11,955 bases of DNA from a bacterium (GCA_017541565.1 JAFXYU010000057.1:1-11955), one strand, 5' to 3'. Numbered from the stretch's first letter, positions 1-7,008 are shown. Notes: generated by a model from the sequence alone, not told the origin. Numbers and translations: made by a program.

Positions 1-1485
1 GCCTTCTGCAATCATAAGTTCGCGTTTTGCACGCGGGATGTTAGGATTGTAGCGGTAGGATTTGATATATGCTTCCAAATCATCCTTTGCTTGTTTAAGA
101 TATGCCCACGCTTTATTTTTTTCAGAATCTCCTACCCAGAATCTAAAAGTTTTATCAATGCTTGATCCGGAATAAATCTTTTTCAAATTCTTTTTATGTT
201 GATCTTTTTCAATATAATCGCTTATAAGAACCGTCTCTAAAGATTCGTCTTCATTCAGAAGTTTATATATACTTTCCAGAAATTCAACGCCGTCATTTTG
301 GTAATTTTCCCAACAATTTTCGCAATCCGAGGATATTGTTAGCAGATGATTTTCATCAGGAGAAACAAGCAGCTTGTTTTGAATGGTTTTAATTTTTTCA
401 TACAAATCTCCGGCTGCCATCTGAGCGTTTATACCCGCATATTCAAAGTTTATCAGATTCGGAATTGAACGGTCACGGAAAATTATATCAATATTGGATT
501 TTTTTGTTTGATAATTATAAACCTTTAACAGATGATAAGGGTCACTCAGATTGCCTTTAAAATCCCTGACAAAATTGAAGTTTATAGAAGCAGAAAGAAT
601 ACACTCGTCTGAAATAGTCCATTTTATGCCCTCTCTTGCAAACATACCAAGAGTTTTTGGACCGATACAAAGTTCCGGCGGCCACATTCCTTTGGGACGA
701 ACACCGAATACTTCTTCAATTCTGTCAAGAGCGTTTCTTATTTGTACTTTTGCATCATCCAGCATTCCCAACGTCGGCGGAATCCCTTCGGAAGTGACTC
801 CGGTTTTTGCTGAAGCCTTGATATCAATCAAAATAGGAAGGATTGCGTGATAATACGGACTTGTCGTAATTTCTATTCTGCCTTCCTGAATATATTTTCT
901 TATGGTCGGTACAATTTCCCTAATTATACTTCTTTGTATATTCAGAATTTCAATTCTGTCTTCTCTCGTATATCCCCATTTTTTATCCCACAATTCTCTC
1001 AATCTCGGGTATCTGTCAAGGTGAACAGGGTCAATCCACACAAGGTTGAAAACTGCCATCAAGTCGGAATACTCTTGAGGTGAGAACATATCCGTCGTTA
1101 CGTTTTCGGTAGAAAAACGCTTTTGGAATAATCCTGTGTACGTTTCACTCCTGTATACCATAGTTTCAAACTTCGTCATAAAGAAGTTGTTTATAATGAA
1201 GGATTTTTCTTCTTCAGTCAGGTTGTATGTATCTTTTATGCTCAGTTCCGAATGAATATCGTGGCAGTCATCATTTTCGTACGCAATAATGGCATCTAAC
1301 AGTGCGGGAACTATGTCAAAGTTCAACTTTAATCTGGGGAATTTTTCCAAATAAAGCACCATGTCAAGATAGTCTTTGACAGCATGAAGTCTTACCCACG
1401 GCATTAAATATGTACCTTCCAACTCATAAACCGGTTGATGCATATGCCAATAAATTGCGAGTGACAGTTTTTTCTGAGTGTTCAT
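1..1485 (-). CDS. Glycoside hydrolase family 57 protein (3' end cut by window)
   Basis: GH57 enzymes cleave or transfer alpha-glucans such as glycogen or starch by a retaining mechanism. The 495 visible codons show the family's conserved regions in order: HMHQP (residues 14-18), TTSPYYHAILPIL (207-219), GMWPPE (266-271, E271 the expected nucleophile) and SDCENCWE (386-393, D387 the expected acid/base). The last visible residues, RELMIAEG, precede the S-D-W-F/Y region common in this family, so the barrel is nearly complete and a C-terminal part is missing beyond the edge. The ATG at 1485 is the only start: the frame upstream reaches a stop with no ATG, GTG or TTG, and the first motif follows at once. 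No signal peptide is seen, so a cytoplasmic role in storage-glucan metabolism is likely. The exact activity (amylase, branching enzyme, glucanotransferase) cannot be set from this part, though the motif spellings look closer to the amylase/amylopullulanase-like branch. Confidence 0.93.
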   Translation of the reverse strand, partial: MNTQKKLSLAIYWHMHQPVYELEGTYLMPWVRLHAVKDYLDMVLYLEKFPRLKLNFDIVPALLDAIIAYENDDCHDIHSELSIKDTYNLTEEEKSFIINNFFMTKFETMVYRSETYTGLFQKRFSTENVTTDMFSPQEYSDLMAVFNLVWIDPVHLDRYPRLRELWDKKWGYTREDRIEILNIQRSIIREIVPTIRKYIQEGRIEITTSPYYHAILPILIDIKASAKTGVTSEGIPPTLGMLDDAKVQIRNALDRIEEVFGVRPKGMWPPELCIGPKTLGMFAREGIKWTISDECILSASINFNFVRDFKGNLSDPYHLLKVYNYQTKKSNIDIIFRDRSIPNLINFEYAGINAQMAAGDLYEKIKTIQNKLLVSPDENHLLTISSDCENCWENYQNDGVEFLESIYKLLNEDESLETVLISDYIEKDQHKKNLKKIYSGSSIDKTFRFWVGDSEKNKAWAYLKQAKDDLEAYIKSYRYNPNIPRAKRELMIAEG

Positions 1486-1493
1486 TACATTAG

Positions 1494-1522
1494 AGTATAC
1501 AAAAAATGAAGAAGTTTAGCAA
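1494..1522 (-). promoter_or_regulatory. Sigma70-type promoter of the GH57 gene, apparently leaderless
   Basis: On the minus strand, TTGCTA (1522-1517) and TATACT (1499-1494) are separated by exactly 17 bases, matching the -35 (4/6) and -10 (5/6) consensus. Transcription would start about seven bases past the -10, around 1487, within two or three bases of the ATG at 1485. No Shine-Dalgarno sequence lies before that ATG, which agrees with a leaderless or nearly leaderless mRNA. Confidence 0.6.
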
Positions 1523-1574
1523 GTCGTATTGTAACAACTCGTAAACATTCCATGTTTTTTATCGATTTTTGTAG

Positions 1575-1580
1575 TATAAT
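1575..1580 (+). promoter_or_regulatory. -10 box (TATAAT) of ribH
   Basis: A perfect TATAAT lies 28 bases before the ribH start and 16 bases before its ribosome site, leaving a leader of about 22 bases. The matching -35 position (about 1552-1557) is poor. The same context TAGTATAAT recurs before gpsA, which supports use of this box. Confidence 0.55.
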
Positions 1581-1595
1581 AATTCCGGACATTTT

Positions 1596-1601
1596 AAGGA
1601 G
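1596..1601 (+). promoter_or_regulatory. Ribosome binding site of ribH
   Basis: AAGGAG lies seven bases before the TTG at 1609. It decides the start: the in-frame ATG at 1552 lies upstream of the TATAAT box and has no ribosome site. Confidence 0.8.
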
Positions 1602-1608
1602 AAGAAAA

Positions 1609-2073
1609 TTGAGTATTATTGAAGGTTTACTGACTGTTACAAATCAAAAATTCTGTATTGTTGTATCTCGTTTCAATGAGTTTATCACGGCAAAACTTTT
1701 ATCCGGTGCAATTGATGAACTTAAACGTCACGGTGCAAAAGATGAGAATATTGATATTGTATGGTGTCCCGGTGCTTTTGAAATACCTTTTGTTTCCAAA
1801 AAATGTGCATTATCAGCAAAATATGATGCAATCATAGCGTTGGGTGCTGTGATAAAAGGCTCTACTTCTCATTATGATTATGTGTGTGCCGAAGTGTCTA
1901 AAGGAGTTGCTTCTGTCGGCTTGGAAACCGGTGTTCCTGTAATATTCGGTGTTCTTACAACTGATAATATTGAACAGGCAATAGAAAGAGCGGGAACAAA
2001 ATCCGGAAACAAAGGATCTGATGCTGCAAAATCTGCAATCGAAATGGTTAGTTTGGTCGGTCAAATAGGGTGA
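1609..2073 (+). CDS. ribH: 6,7-dimethyl-8-ribityllumazine synthase (riboflavin pathway)
   Basis: Lumazine synthase condenses 5-amino-6-ribitylaminouracil with 3,4-dihydroxy-2-butanone 4-phosphate, the step before riboflavin synthase, usually as a large cytoplasmic oligomer. The 154 residues match the normal family length. Motifs in order are SRFNEFI (20-26), PGAFEIP (54-60), [14 protein letters not shown] (79-92, with H88 at the usual catalytic histidine), GVLTTDN (114-120) and [10 protein letters not shown] (127-136). The start is TTG at 1609, chosen because AAGGAG lies seven bases upstream; the longer ATG frame from 1552 would add 19 residues absent from the family and starts before the promoter -10 box. 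The gene stands alone: no ribA, ribB, ribD or ribE adjoins it, and the short leader leaves no room for an FMN riboswitch. Confidence 0.96.
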   Translation: MSIIEGLLTVTNQKFCIVVSRFNEFITAKLLSGAIDELKRHGAKDENIDIVWCPGAFEIPFVSKKCALSAKYDAIIALGAVIKGSTSHYDYVCAEVSKGVASVGLETGVPVIFGVLTTDNIEQAIERAGTKSGNKGSDAAKSAIEMVSLVGQIG

Positions 2074-2083
2074 CAAAATGACG

Positions 2084-2198
2084 GTGAAATAGTGTGAAGA
2101 GGTGATTTTATAAAAATCAGTGTTTCACAACTTATACAGAGGCAGTTTTTATAACCACTTATTCACTTAATCACTTAGCGAAGCGGAGTCACTTATTC
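2084..2198. repeat. Short GTGA/CACTTA repeats in the ribH-murQ gap
   Basis: The 149-base gap has no gene. CACTTATT (2156), CACTTAAT (2164) and CACTTAGC (2172) form a tandem run with an 8-base period, and CACTTATTC recurs at 2190. The left side carries the inverse theme: GTGAAATAGTG (2084-2094) matches the reverse complement of CACTTATTCAC (2156-2166) at 9 of 11 positions. A GCGAA/TTCGC pair (2178-2182 with 2196-2200) encloses a further loop. This may be a dispersed intergenic repeat or part of a regulatory leader for murQ; nothing here separates the two. Confidence 0.5.
2103..2119 (+). repeat. Perfect 7-bp inverted repeat downstream of ribH
   Basis: TGATTTT, ATA, AAAATCA forms an exact dyad with a 3-base centre, 30 bases after the ribH stop. 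It is too AT-rich for a convincing terminator, has no T-run after it, and could be a protein-binding site. Its role is unknown. Confidence 0.5.
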
Positions 2199-2208
2199 GC
2201 CTAAAGAA

Positions 2209-2214
2209 AAGGAG
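2209..2214 (+). promoter_or_regulatory. Ribosome binding site of murQ
   Basis: AAGGAG lies eight bases before the ATG at 2223. It overlaps the in-frame GTG at 2214, so the ATG is the better start. Confidence 0.8.
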
Positions 2215-2222
2215 TGTGTGTT

Positions 2223-3116
2223 ATGTCTGAAATGATTACCGAGTACAGGAATGAAAATACCAAGAACATTGACCTTTTATCAACAATTGATATCGTAAGG
2301 AAAATTAATGAAGAAGATAAACTCGTTGCTCTTGCAATTGAGGATGAACTCCCTAATATTGCAAAAGCGGTTGATATGATTGCAAAACAATTCCTTATGG
2401 GCGGAAGGTTGTACTATTACGGCGCAGGTACATCCGGAAGAATCGGTATTTTAGATGCATCTGAATGCCCTCCGACATTCGGTGTTGCTCCCGATATGGT
2501 GCAAGGATTTATTGCGGGCGGTGATAAGGCAATTAAACTTGCTGTTGAAGGTGCTGAAGATAATATTGAAAACGGTGAAAAAGATGCGGAGATTCTGACG
2601 GACAAAGATGTTTGTGTTGCAATATCCGCAAGCGGAAATCCTAAATATTTGCTTGGTGTTTTAAGAAAAGCGGAAGAAAAAGGGTGTAGGACGATTGCAC
2701 TTACTTGTAACCACGAGGCTTTGATTCTTGATGAGGCACGTTTGGGTATTTGTGTTGAAGTCGGACCTGAAGTAATTGCGGGTTCAAGCAGAATGAAAGC
2801 GGGTTCGGTTCAGAAAATGGTTCTTAACATGCTTTCAACGGGTGCGATGATAAAGATAGGTAAAACCTATGAAAACTTTATGATAGATTTGATGCCGACA
2901 AACGAGAAACTAAAGGACAGAGCAATAAGAATTGTAGCGGAAATTGCAGGAGTTAATGCATCAAAAGCATTCCAAACATTAACGGAAGCGGATTGGAAAG
3001 TCAAAACGGCAATAGTTATGCTTGTCTGCGAACTAACAAAAGATCAGGCAAATGAAGCCCTGCGCAAGAATTGCGGAGTATTGAGAAGAACACTAAAAAG
3101 CCTTATAGAAGCTTAG
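2223..3116 (+). CDS. murQ: N-acetylmuramic acid 6-phosphate etherase
   Basis: MurQ removes D-lactate from MurNAc-6-phosphate to give GlcNAc-6-phosphate, letting the cell reuse its own or imported cell-wall sugar. It acts in the cytoplasm. The 297 residues match the usual length of about 300. The SIS sugar-isomerase fold is clear: YGAGTSGRIG (66-75), DASECPPTFG (78-87, with E81 at the catalytic acid position), IAGGDKA (97-103), VEGAEDN (108-114, with E112 the second active-site glutamate), ISASGNP (134-140) and AGSSRMKAGSVQK (186-198). The C-terminal helical part is intact. The start at ATG 2223 follows AAGGAG. No MurNAc transporter (murP), anmK or nagZ adjoins it here. The gene converges on a muramidase-like gene, their stop codons overlapping at 3113-3116, so no terminator separates them. 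Confidence 0.97.
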   Translation: MSEMITEYRNENTKNIDLLSTIDIVRKINEEDKLVALAIEDELPNIAKAVDMIAKQFLMGGRLYYYGAGTSGRIGILDASECPPTFGVAPDMVQGFIAGGDKAIKLAVEGAEDNIENGEKDAEILTDKDVCVAISASGNPKYLLGVLRKAEEKGCRTIALTCNHEALILDEARLGICVEVGPEVIAGSSRMKAGSVQKMVLNMLSTGAMIKIGKTYENFMIDLMPTNEKLKDRAIRIVAEIAGVNASKAFQTLTEADWKVKTAIVMLVCELTKDQANEALRKNCGVLRRTLKSLIEA

Positions 3117-4102
3117 ACTTTTTCCGTAAAATCAAGCTCATATCCGGAAAATTTAGTCAAATATTCTTCAACAGAGGTTCCAAATCCGTCTTTGGCATTA
3201 TCTTTCCCGTTTGTTGCAAGATAGTTGTAGACGGCCTTTGGGCCTTTTAAGTGTGCGCCCAAAATCAAGCCGGATGCAGTTATTCTTTGTCCCTTGATAA
3301 CAACGTAACCATCTTCATTAAGAAATTTTGTTGCATCAACATAATATTTTTTGCCGTTTTTGTCTTTCATTTCTATTTTTTTTAAATATCCCCAGAGTCT
3401 TGGCAACCATCTCTTAAAAGCATCTTCTTGTGCTTGCGGGTTATTTAAAAAATCTTCCTTTGAGTAGACCCCGTTTTTACCGGTATAACTTCCATCACTT
3501 TGATTGCGATAATCCAAATCAATAAGTGCTAATTTGCCAAACTGGTACATTCCAAGATATCCCAGATCATTTACTTTCTTGTAATTATTAGATGATTCTC
3601 TCATACCGACGGCTTTTTTTAATTCATTATATCCGCCTAAATTTTCTTTTTTAGGAATATTTGTATCCTTTGCAGGTGGTGTGATTTCTTTTTCCGGTAC
3701 AGGATTTTCAACTTCTGTTTCAAAATCAATGCTGAGTTTAGCACCGTTGATTTCTATATTCTCAATTCCTGCATTTGCATCAAATCTGACGCTTGTTATA
3801 CCAAGCTTTTCAAAGAGGAATTTGTATTTTTCAATTCCGAAATATTTTCGCAGTAATGATAAATCTTTTAGTGAAACACTATCCGAATCCCCGTCTAACA
3901 TACCGATTTTTTCAAAAATAGAAATGTTTTTATCTGCCAAAAGTGTTATATCAACATTTTCAATATCAGCAAGTTTACCGTCATTAAACAATAGTTTTGA
4001 AGGTTTAGAATCTTCTCCGGCTCTTGTATATGTTACTTTACAATTGCCGTCTGCTTTTATGTCTTTTAAAAATAATTTTTGAAATAATGTGGGCTCGCTC
4101 AT
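3113..4102 (-). CDS. Putative peptidoglycan-cleaving (lysozyme/transglycosylase-like) protein with dockerin-like motif
   Basis: Two parts are visible in 329 residues. The C-terminal part (about 156-300) resembles a lysozyme-fold muramidase or lytic transglycosylase: MRESSNNY (167-174) holds the probable catalytic glutamate E169, followed by NDLGYLGMYQFG (178-189), NPQAQEDAF (221-229) and ASGLILGAHLKGP (276-288). A Pro/Lys-rich linker (132-154) joins it to an N-terminal part of unknown fold containing D70, D72, D74 and then VSLKDLSLLRKYFG (76-89), which resembles one dockerin calcium repeat with a one-residue shorter loop. No signal peptide or membrane segment is seen, so export, if any, is by another route. 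The ATG at 4102 is preferred over 4114 because GAGGTG (4112-4107) precedes it. It converges on murQ. The fold is fairly secure; substrate, localisation and role are not. Confidence 0.72.
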   Translation of the reverse strand: MSEPTLFQKLFLKDIKADGNCKVTYTRAGEDSKPSKLLFNDGKLADIENVDITLLADKNISIFEKIGMLDGDSDSVSLKDLSLLRKYFGIEKYKFLFEKLGITSVRFDANAGIENIEINGAKLSIDFETEVENPVPEKEITPPAKDTNIPKKENLGGYNELKKAVGMRESSNNYKKVNDLGYLGMYQFGKLALIDLDYRNQSDGSYTGKNGVYSKEDFLNNPQAQEDAFKRWLPRLWGYLKKIEMKDKNGKKYYVDATKFLNEDGYVVIKGQRITASGLILGAHLKGPKAVYNYLATNGKDNAKDGFGTSVEEYLTKFSGYELDFTEKV

Positions 4103-4106
4103 ATTA

Positions 4107-4112
4107 CACCTC
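4107..4112 (-). promoter_or_regulatory. Ribosome binding site of the muramidase-like gene
   Basis: On the minus strand GAGGTG stands four bases before the ATG at 4102. It overlaps the alternative ATG at 4114, which lacks its own site; this fixes the start at 4102. Confidence 0.65.
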
Positions 4113-4213
4113 ATCTATATAAAGTCTTTTTAAGTGTTAAAATTTCAAAATTTAAAAAATTTTTACAAAAATTAATAAATACTCAGAAGTTAGAGTATTC
4201 AACTATTTTATAG

Positions 4214-4219
4214 TATAAT
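4214..4219 (+). promoter_or_regulatory. -10 box (TATAAT) of gpsA
   Basis: A perfect TATAAT in the context TAGTATAAT lies 31 bases before the gpsA ATG, giving a leader of about 25 bases. The -35 position 17 bases upstream reads TAGAGT, a weak match. The ribosome site GGGGGTG (4239-4245) follows. The rest of 4103-4213 is A/T tracts and must also hold the promoter of the divergent gene, which I could not place. Confidence 0.55.
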
Positions 4220-4250
4220 ATTCGTAAAATAAGATATTGGGGGTGCAAAA

Positions 4251-5264
4251 ATGAAATTAACGGTACTTGGACCGGGGTGTTGGGGATTAACGCTTGCGTG
4301 GCTGTTGAATGATAATTTTGACGAAATCACTGTTTGGGGACGCGAAAGTGATTTGAACGAAGATTTGGTTGTGAACAAACACTGTTCTAAACCGCTTGAG
4401 GTTCAATTGGATAAAAAGGTTGTTATAACTTCCGACCTTAAAAGTGCCATAAATTGTGCGGATATAATCCTGACAGTTGTTGCAACTTCAGGTGTCAGAC
4501 CTGTTTGCGAACAATTAAAAGCGGCAGGAATTAATCCGAATACGCCGCTTGTCAATGCGTCTAAGGGTTTGGAACTCAATTCTCTTATGAGAATGAGTGA
4601 AGTTATCAAAGACGTACTTCCGAACCAAAAGGTTGTTATTCTTTCAGGTCCTACTTTGGCAAAAGAAGTACTGATGGGCAAGCCTACGGCGGCGTCTGTC
4701 GCTTGCGAAGATTTGGAAGTAGCGGAATTTGTTCAAAAAACGCTCAATGTACCTAATCGCTTTAGGCTTTATACCAATACTGATGTAATCGGAGTTGAAC
4801 TGGGTGGAAGTTTGAAAAATGTTATAGCAATCGCTTCAGGTTTTGCTCATGCAATGGATTTAGGTGACAATTGCATGGGAACTCTCTTGACAAGAGGTAT
4901 GGCGGAAATAGTAAGACTCTCAATAAGATTGGGGGCTAATCCTTCTACTCTTTACGGGCTTTCCGGCATGGGTGATTTAATTGCAACCTGTTCAAGTCCA
5001 ATGTCCAGAAACTATACTGTAGGCTCAATGCTTGGAAAGGGTAAGAAAATTAACGATATTCTTGCGGAACTTGGTTCTGTTGCGGAAGGTGTTAAAACTT
5101 CCAAGGCAGTATGTGATTTGGCTAAGAAATTGGAGATAGAAGTTCCTGTCTCAAGTGCGATTTATGAGGCAGTTTACACGGATATTACACCGCAGGAAGT
5201 TTTATCAAAACTTATGAACAGAAAACTCAAAAAGGAAGAAACTTATGATAAAGTATGCCGTTAA
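4251..5264 (+). CDS. gpsA: NAD(P)-dependent glycerol-3-phosphate dehydrogenase
   Basis: GpsA reduces dihydroxyacetone phosphate to sn-glycerol 3-phosphate, the backbone precursor of phospholipids, in the cytoplasm. The 337 residues match the family length. The N-terminal Rossmann motif is G7-P-G-C-W-G12, where most members have an alanine or similar at the proline position. Further motifs are VNASKGLE (101-108), LSGPTLAKEV (131-140), ELGGSLKNVIAIASG (183-197, with K189 the expected catalytic lysine), LLTRGMAE (212-219), YGLSGMGDLIATC (235-247), SRN (252-254) and VAEGVKT (277-283). The end of the gene overlaps the next start by 20 bases, so the two are probably co-transcribed and translationally coupled. 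The proline in the nucleotide loop is the only unusual residue noted. Confidence 0.97.
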   Translation: MKLTVLGPGCWGLTLAWLLNDNFDEITVWGRESDLNEDLVVNKHCSKPLEVQLDKKVVITSDLKSAINCADIILTVVATSGVRPVCEQLKAAGINPNTPLVNASKGLELNSLMRMSEVIKDVLPNQKVVILSGPTLAKEVLMGKPTAASVACEDLEVAEFVQKTLNVPNRFRLYTNTDVIGVELGGSLKNVIAIASGFAHAMDLGDNCMGTLLTRGMAEIVRLSIRLGANPSTLYGLSGMGDLIATCSSPMSRNYTVGSMLGKGKKINDILAELGSVAEGVKTSKAVCDLAKKLEIEVPVSSAIYEAVYTDITPQEVLSKLMNRKLKKEETYDKVCR

Positions 5265-6186
5265 GTATCTTAAAAATGTCTTTTATCCTTTAAAAGGGGT
5301 AAATGATGATATTACGATAGAAAATGATTCTCTTGTTCTGGTACGTACGGAAAAGGGTGAAGAGGTTCTAAAGGCTTTTCTTGTCAACAGTGAAATTGCA
5401 CAACTCTTTGAGAAATCTCCAAAAACTCCTGAGCCGTTTGAGTTCATCCGTGTAATGACGCAAGAAGATATGATGATTTATGAAGATTTGAAGAAAGAGG
5501 AAGTTACTTCATTTTTCAAATGTAAAGAACTTGTCCAGAAACACAATCTTGTTATGAACCTTGTTCAGTGCCGAATTACCTTTGACAGAAGAAAAATCTC
5601 TTTTTACTACACTGCTCCGGAAAGGGTTGATTTTAGAGAACTTCTGAAGGATTTGACTCAGGTGTTTAAACGTATGAGAATAGATTTGCGTCATATAGGT
5701 GTCAGGGATGAATCTTCAATTATGGACGGATGCGGTATTTGCGGAAAACCGTTCTGCTGTTCATCTTGCTTGAGAAAATTTGAATCTATAAACGTAAAAC
5801 TGGCAAAGGACCAAGGGATGCCGATTACACCGTCTAAAATATCCGGAACTTGCGGAAGGCTTCTTTGCTGTTTAACTTATGAGTATTCAAATTATATAGA
5901 GGCTGCAAAAGGTATGCCTCCGGTAGGTTCGACTGTTATGACTCCGTCAGGATTGGGCAAAGTTTGTTTTATACAGTTTTTGAATAATACGGTTGCCGTA
6001 AAATTTGAAGACGGTAAAATCAAAGAATTTACAAAAGAAGAAATCGAAATGGTCGATGCTGATGTTAACGTGGATATTGATGTTAACAGAATAAATAATT
6101 ATTCGGCGGCAGATGATGAAAAAGTTGATGCAAAACAACTTAAACAATTGGAAGATGACAGAAACAGTTCAACAGGAAACGTGTAA
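5245..6186 (+). CDS. PSP1-domain protein of the RicT (YaaT) family
   Basis: This family has a PSP1 domain; the Bacillus subtilis member RicT (YaaT) joins RicA and RicF in a complex that carries iron-sulfur clusters and affects RNA processing by RNase Y. In 313 residues, about 25-215 covers the family region, including HNLVMNLVQC (100-109), FYYTAPERVDFRELLKDL (120-137), RIDLRHIGVRDE (145-156) and two cysteine groups: C163, C166, C171, C172, C175, then C203, C208, C209, all typical of the group and likely metal ligands. A KOW-like segment TPSGLGKV (233-240) follows. The tail from about 271 is acidic and low in complexity. The start ATG at 5245 has AAGGAAG upstream, inside gpsA. In Firmicutes this gene usually neighbours holB; pairing with gpsA is different. 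The role in this organism is not known. Confidence 0.88.
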   Translation: MIKYAVKYLKNVFYPLKGVNDDITIENDSLVLVRTEKGEEVLKAFLVNSEIAQLFEKSPKTPEPFEFIRVMTQEDMMIYEDLKKEEVTSFFKCKELVQKHNLVMNLVQCRITFDRRKISFYYTAPERVDFRELLKDLTQVFKRMRIDLRHIGVRDESSIMDGCGICGKPFCCSSCLRKFESINVKLAKDQGMPITPSKISGTCGRLLCCLTYEYSNYIEAAKGMPPVGSTVMTPSGLGKVCFIQFLNNTVAVKFEDGKIKEFTKEEIEMVDADVNVDIDVNRINNYSAADDEKVDAKQLKQLEDDRNSSTGNV

Positions 6187-6255
6187 GAGGTAAAGGGGTA
6201 AATAAATTAAATTTGTCATTTTGCAAATTAGCGAAAAATTTTTAAAATATAATAA

Positions 6256-6262
6256 AAGGAGG
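6256..6262 (+). promoter_or_regulatory. Ribosome binding site of the SIMPL gene
   Basis: AAGGAGG is a near-perfect anti-16S match four bases before the ATG at 6267. The 80-base gap before it holds no terminator that I can see, so read-through from the gpsA pair is possible. Confidence 0.75.
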
Positions 6263-6266
6263 CAAT

Positions 6267-6986
6267 ATGTTAGAAAGAATAGAAAAATTGCAGGTAATTT
6301 CACTTGGTATATTGATAGCATTGGGACTGGTTGTTTCTACTAAGATGGTTTCATCTTCAATATCTAAAAACGAAATTTCGGTTACGGGTTCTGCGTATGA
6401 AATAGTAAAATCGGACAAGGGAACTTTGGAGTTTGAAATTCAGGTAAAAAAACCGACAAGACAAGAAGCATATAAAGTTGCTCAGGAACAGTTAAAAACA
6501 GTTCAGCAATATTTGAAAAATAAAAAAATTGAAAAAATTGAGATAAAAACACCTAACATGTATCCCATTTACAAAAATGATTCAAGAGGTTATTCAACAA
6601 ACGAAGTAGACCACTACAATTATACTCAATATGTTTCTATAGCGGCGGATGATGTTGAATTAATAAAAGAAATTTCAACAGATATAACAAGTTTAATTAA
6701 CAGCGGAATTGTAATCAATGTAAATACACCATCGTATGATTATTCAAAATTACCGGAATTGAAAGTTTCATTATTGGAAAAAGCGTCTAATGATGCAAGA
6801 AACAGGGCAGTTTCAATGCTTAAACCTTCTCACAACAGAGTCGGAAAGATTTCTGCCGTAAGAATGGGTGTTTACCAAATCACTCCGGTTGATTCAACAA
6901 ATGTTTCCGACATGGGTATTAATGATACTTCAACCATTGATAAAAAGGTTACTGCTGTCGCAAACGTAACTTTCAGAATTAAATAA
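6267..6986 (+). CDS. SIMPL (DUF541) domain protein, membrane-anchored
   Basis: SIMPL-domain proteins (E. coli YggE is one) are cell-envelope proteins of poorly known function, some linked to oxidative stress. The 239 residues begin with one hydrophobic segment (about 10-32), either a signal anchor or an uncleaved signal; no lipobox is present. The exported domain shows the family outline: ISVTGSAYEIVKSDKGTLEFEIQV (starts 37), a helix with conserved EAYKVAQEQLKTVQQYL (67-83), KIEKIEIKTPNMYPIY (starts 87), and KASNDARNRAVSMLK (172-186), ending in the VTAVANVTFRI strand. It follows the RicT-like gene by 80 bases with its own strong ribosome site and is closed by a hairpin. It may share a transcript with gpsA, but no common function is evident. 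Confidence 0.85.
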   Translation: MLERIEKLQVISLGILIALGLVVSTKMVSSSISKNEISVTGSAYEIVKSDKGTLEFEIQVKKPTRQEAYKVAQEQLKTVQQYLKNKKIEKIEIKTPNMYPIYKNDSRGYSTNEVDHYNYTQYVSIAADDVELIKEISTDITSLINSGIVINVNTPSYDYSKLPELKVSLLEKASNDARNRAVSMLKPSHNRVGKISAVRMGVYQITPVDSTNVSDMGINDTSTIDKKVTAVANVTFRIK

Positions 6987-7008
6987 GTAAAATACAAATA
7001 TTATAATG

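Noticed and set aside
551..1083. Two plus-strand open frames within the GH57 region
   Set aside because: They lie antisense to a continuous minus-strand frame carrying all GH57 motifs; they have no ribosome sites and no recognisable content.
1552..1608. Longer ribH start at ATG 1552
   Set aside because: It precedes the TATAAT box, lacks a ribosome site, and adds 19 residues not found in the family; TTG at 1609 has AAGGAG.
1486..1608. FMN riboswitch before ribH
   Set aside because: Only about 22 bases separate the likely transcription start from the coding start, and no conserved RFN-type pairing was seen.
6248..6253. TATAAT as a promoter for the SIMPL gene
   Set aside because: Transcription would start inside the AAGGAGG ribosome site, which would destroy it; the box is probably chance in AT-rich DNA.
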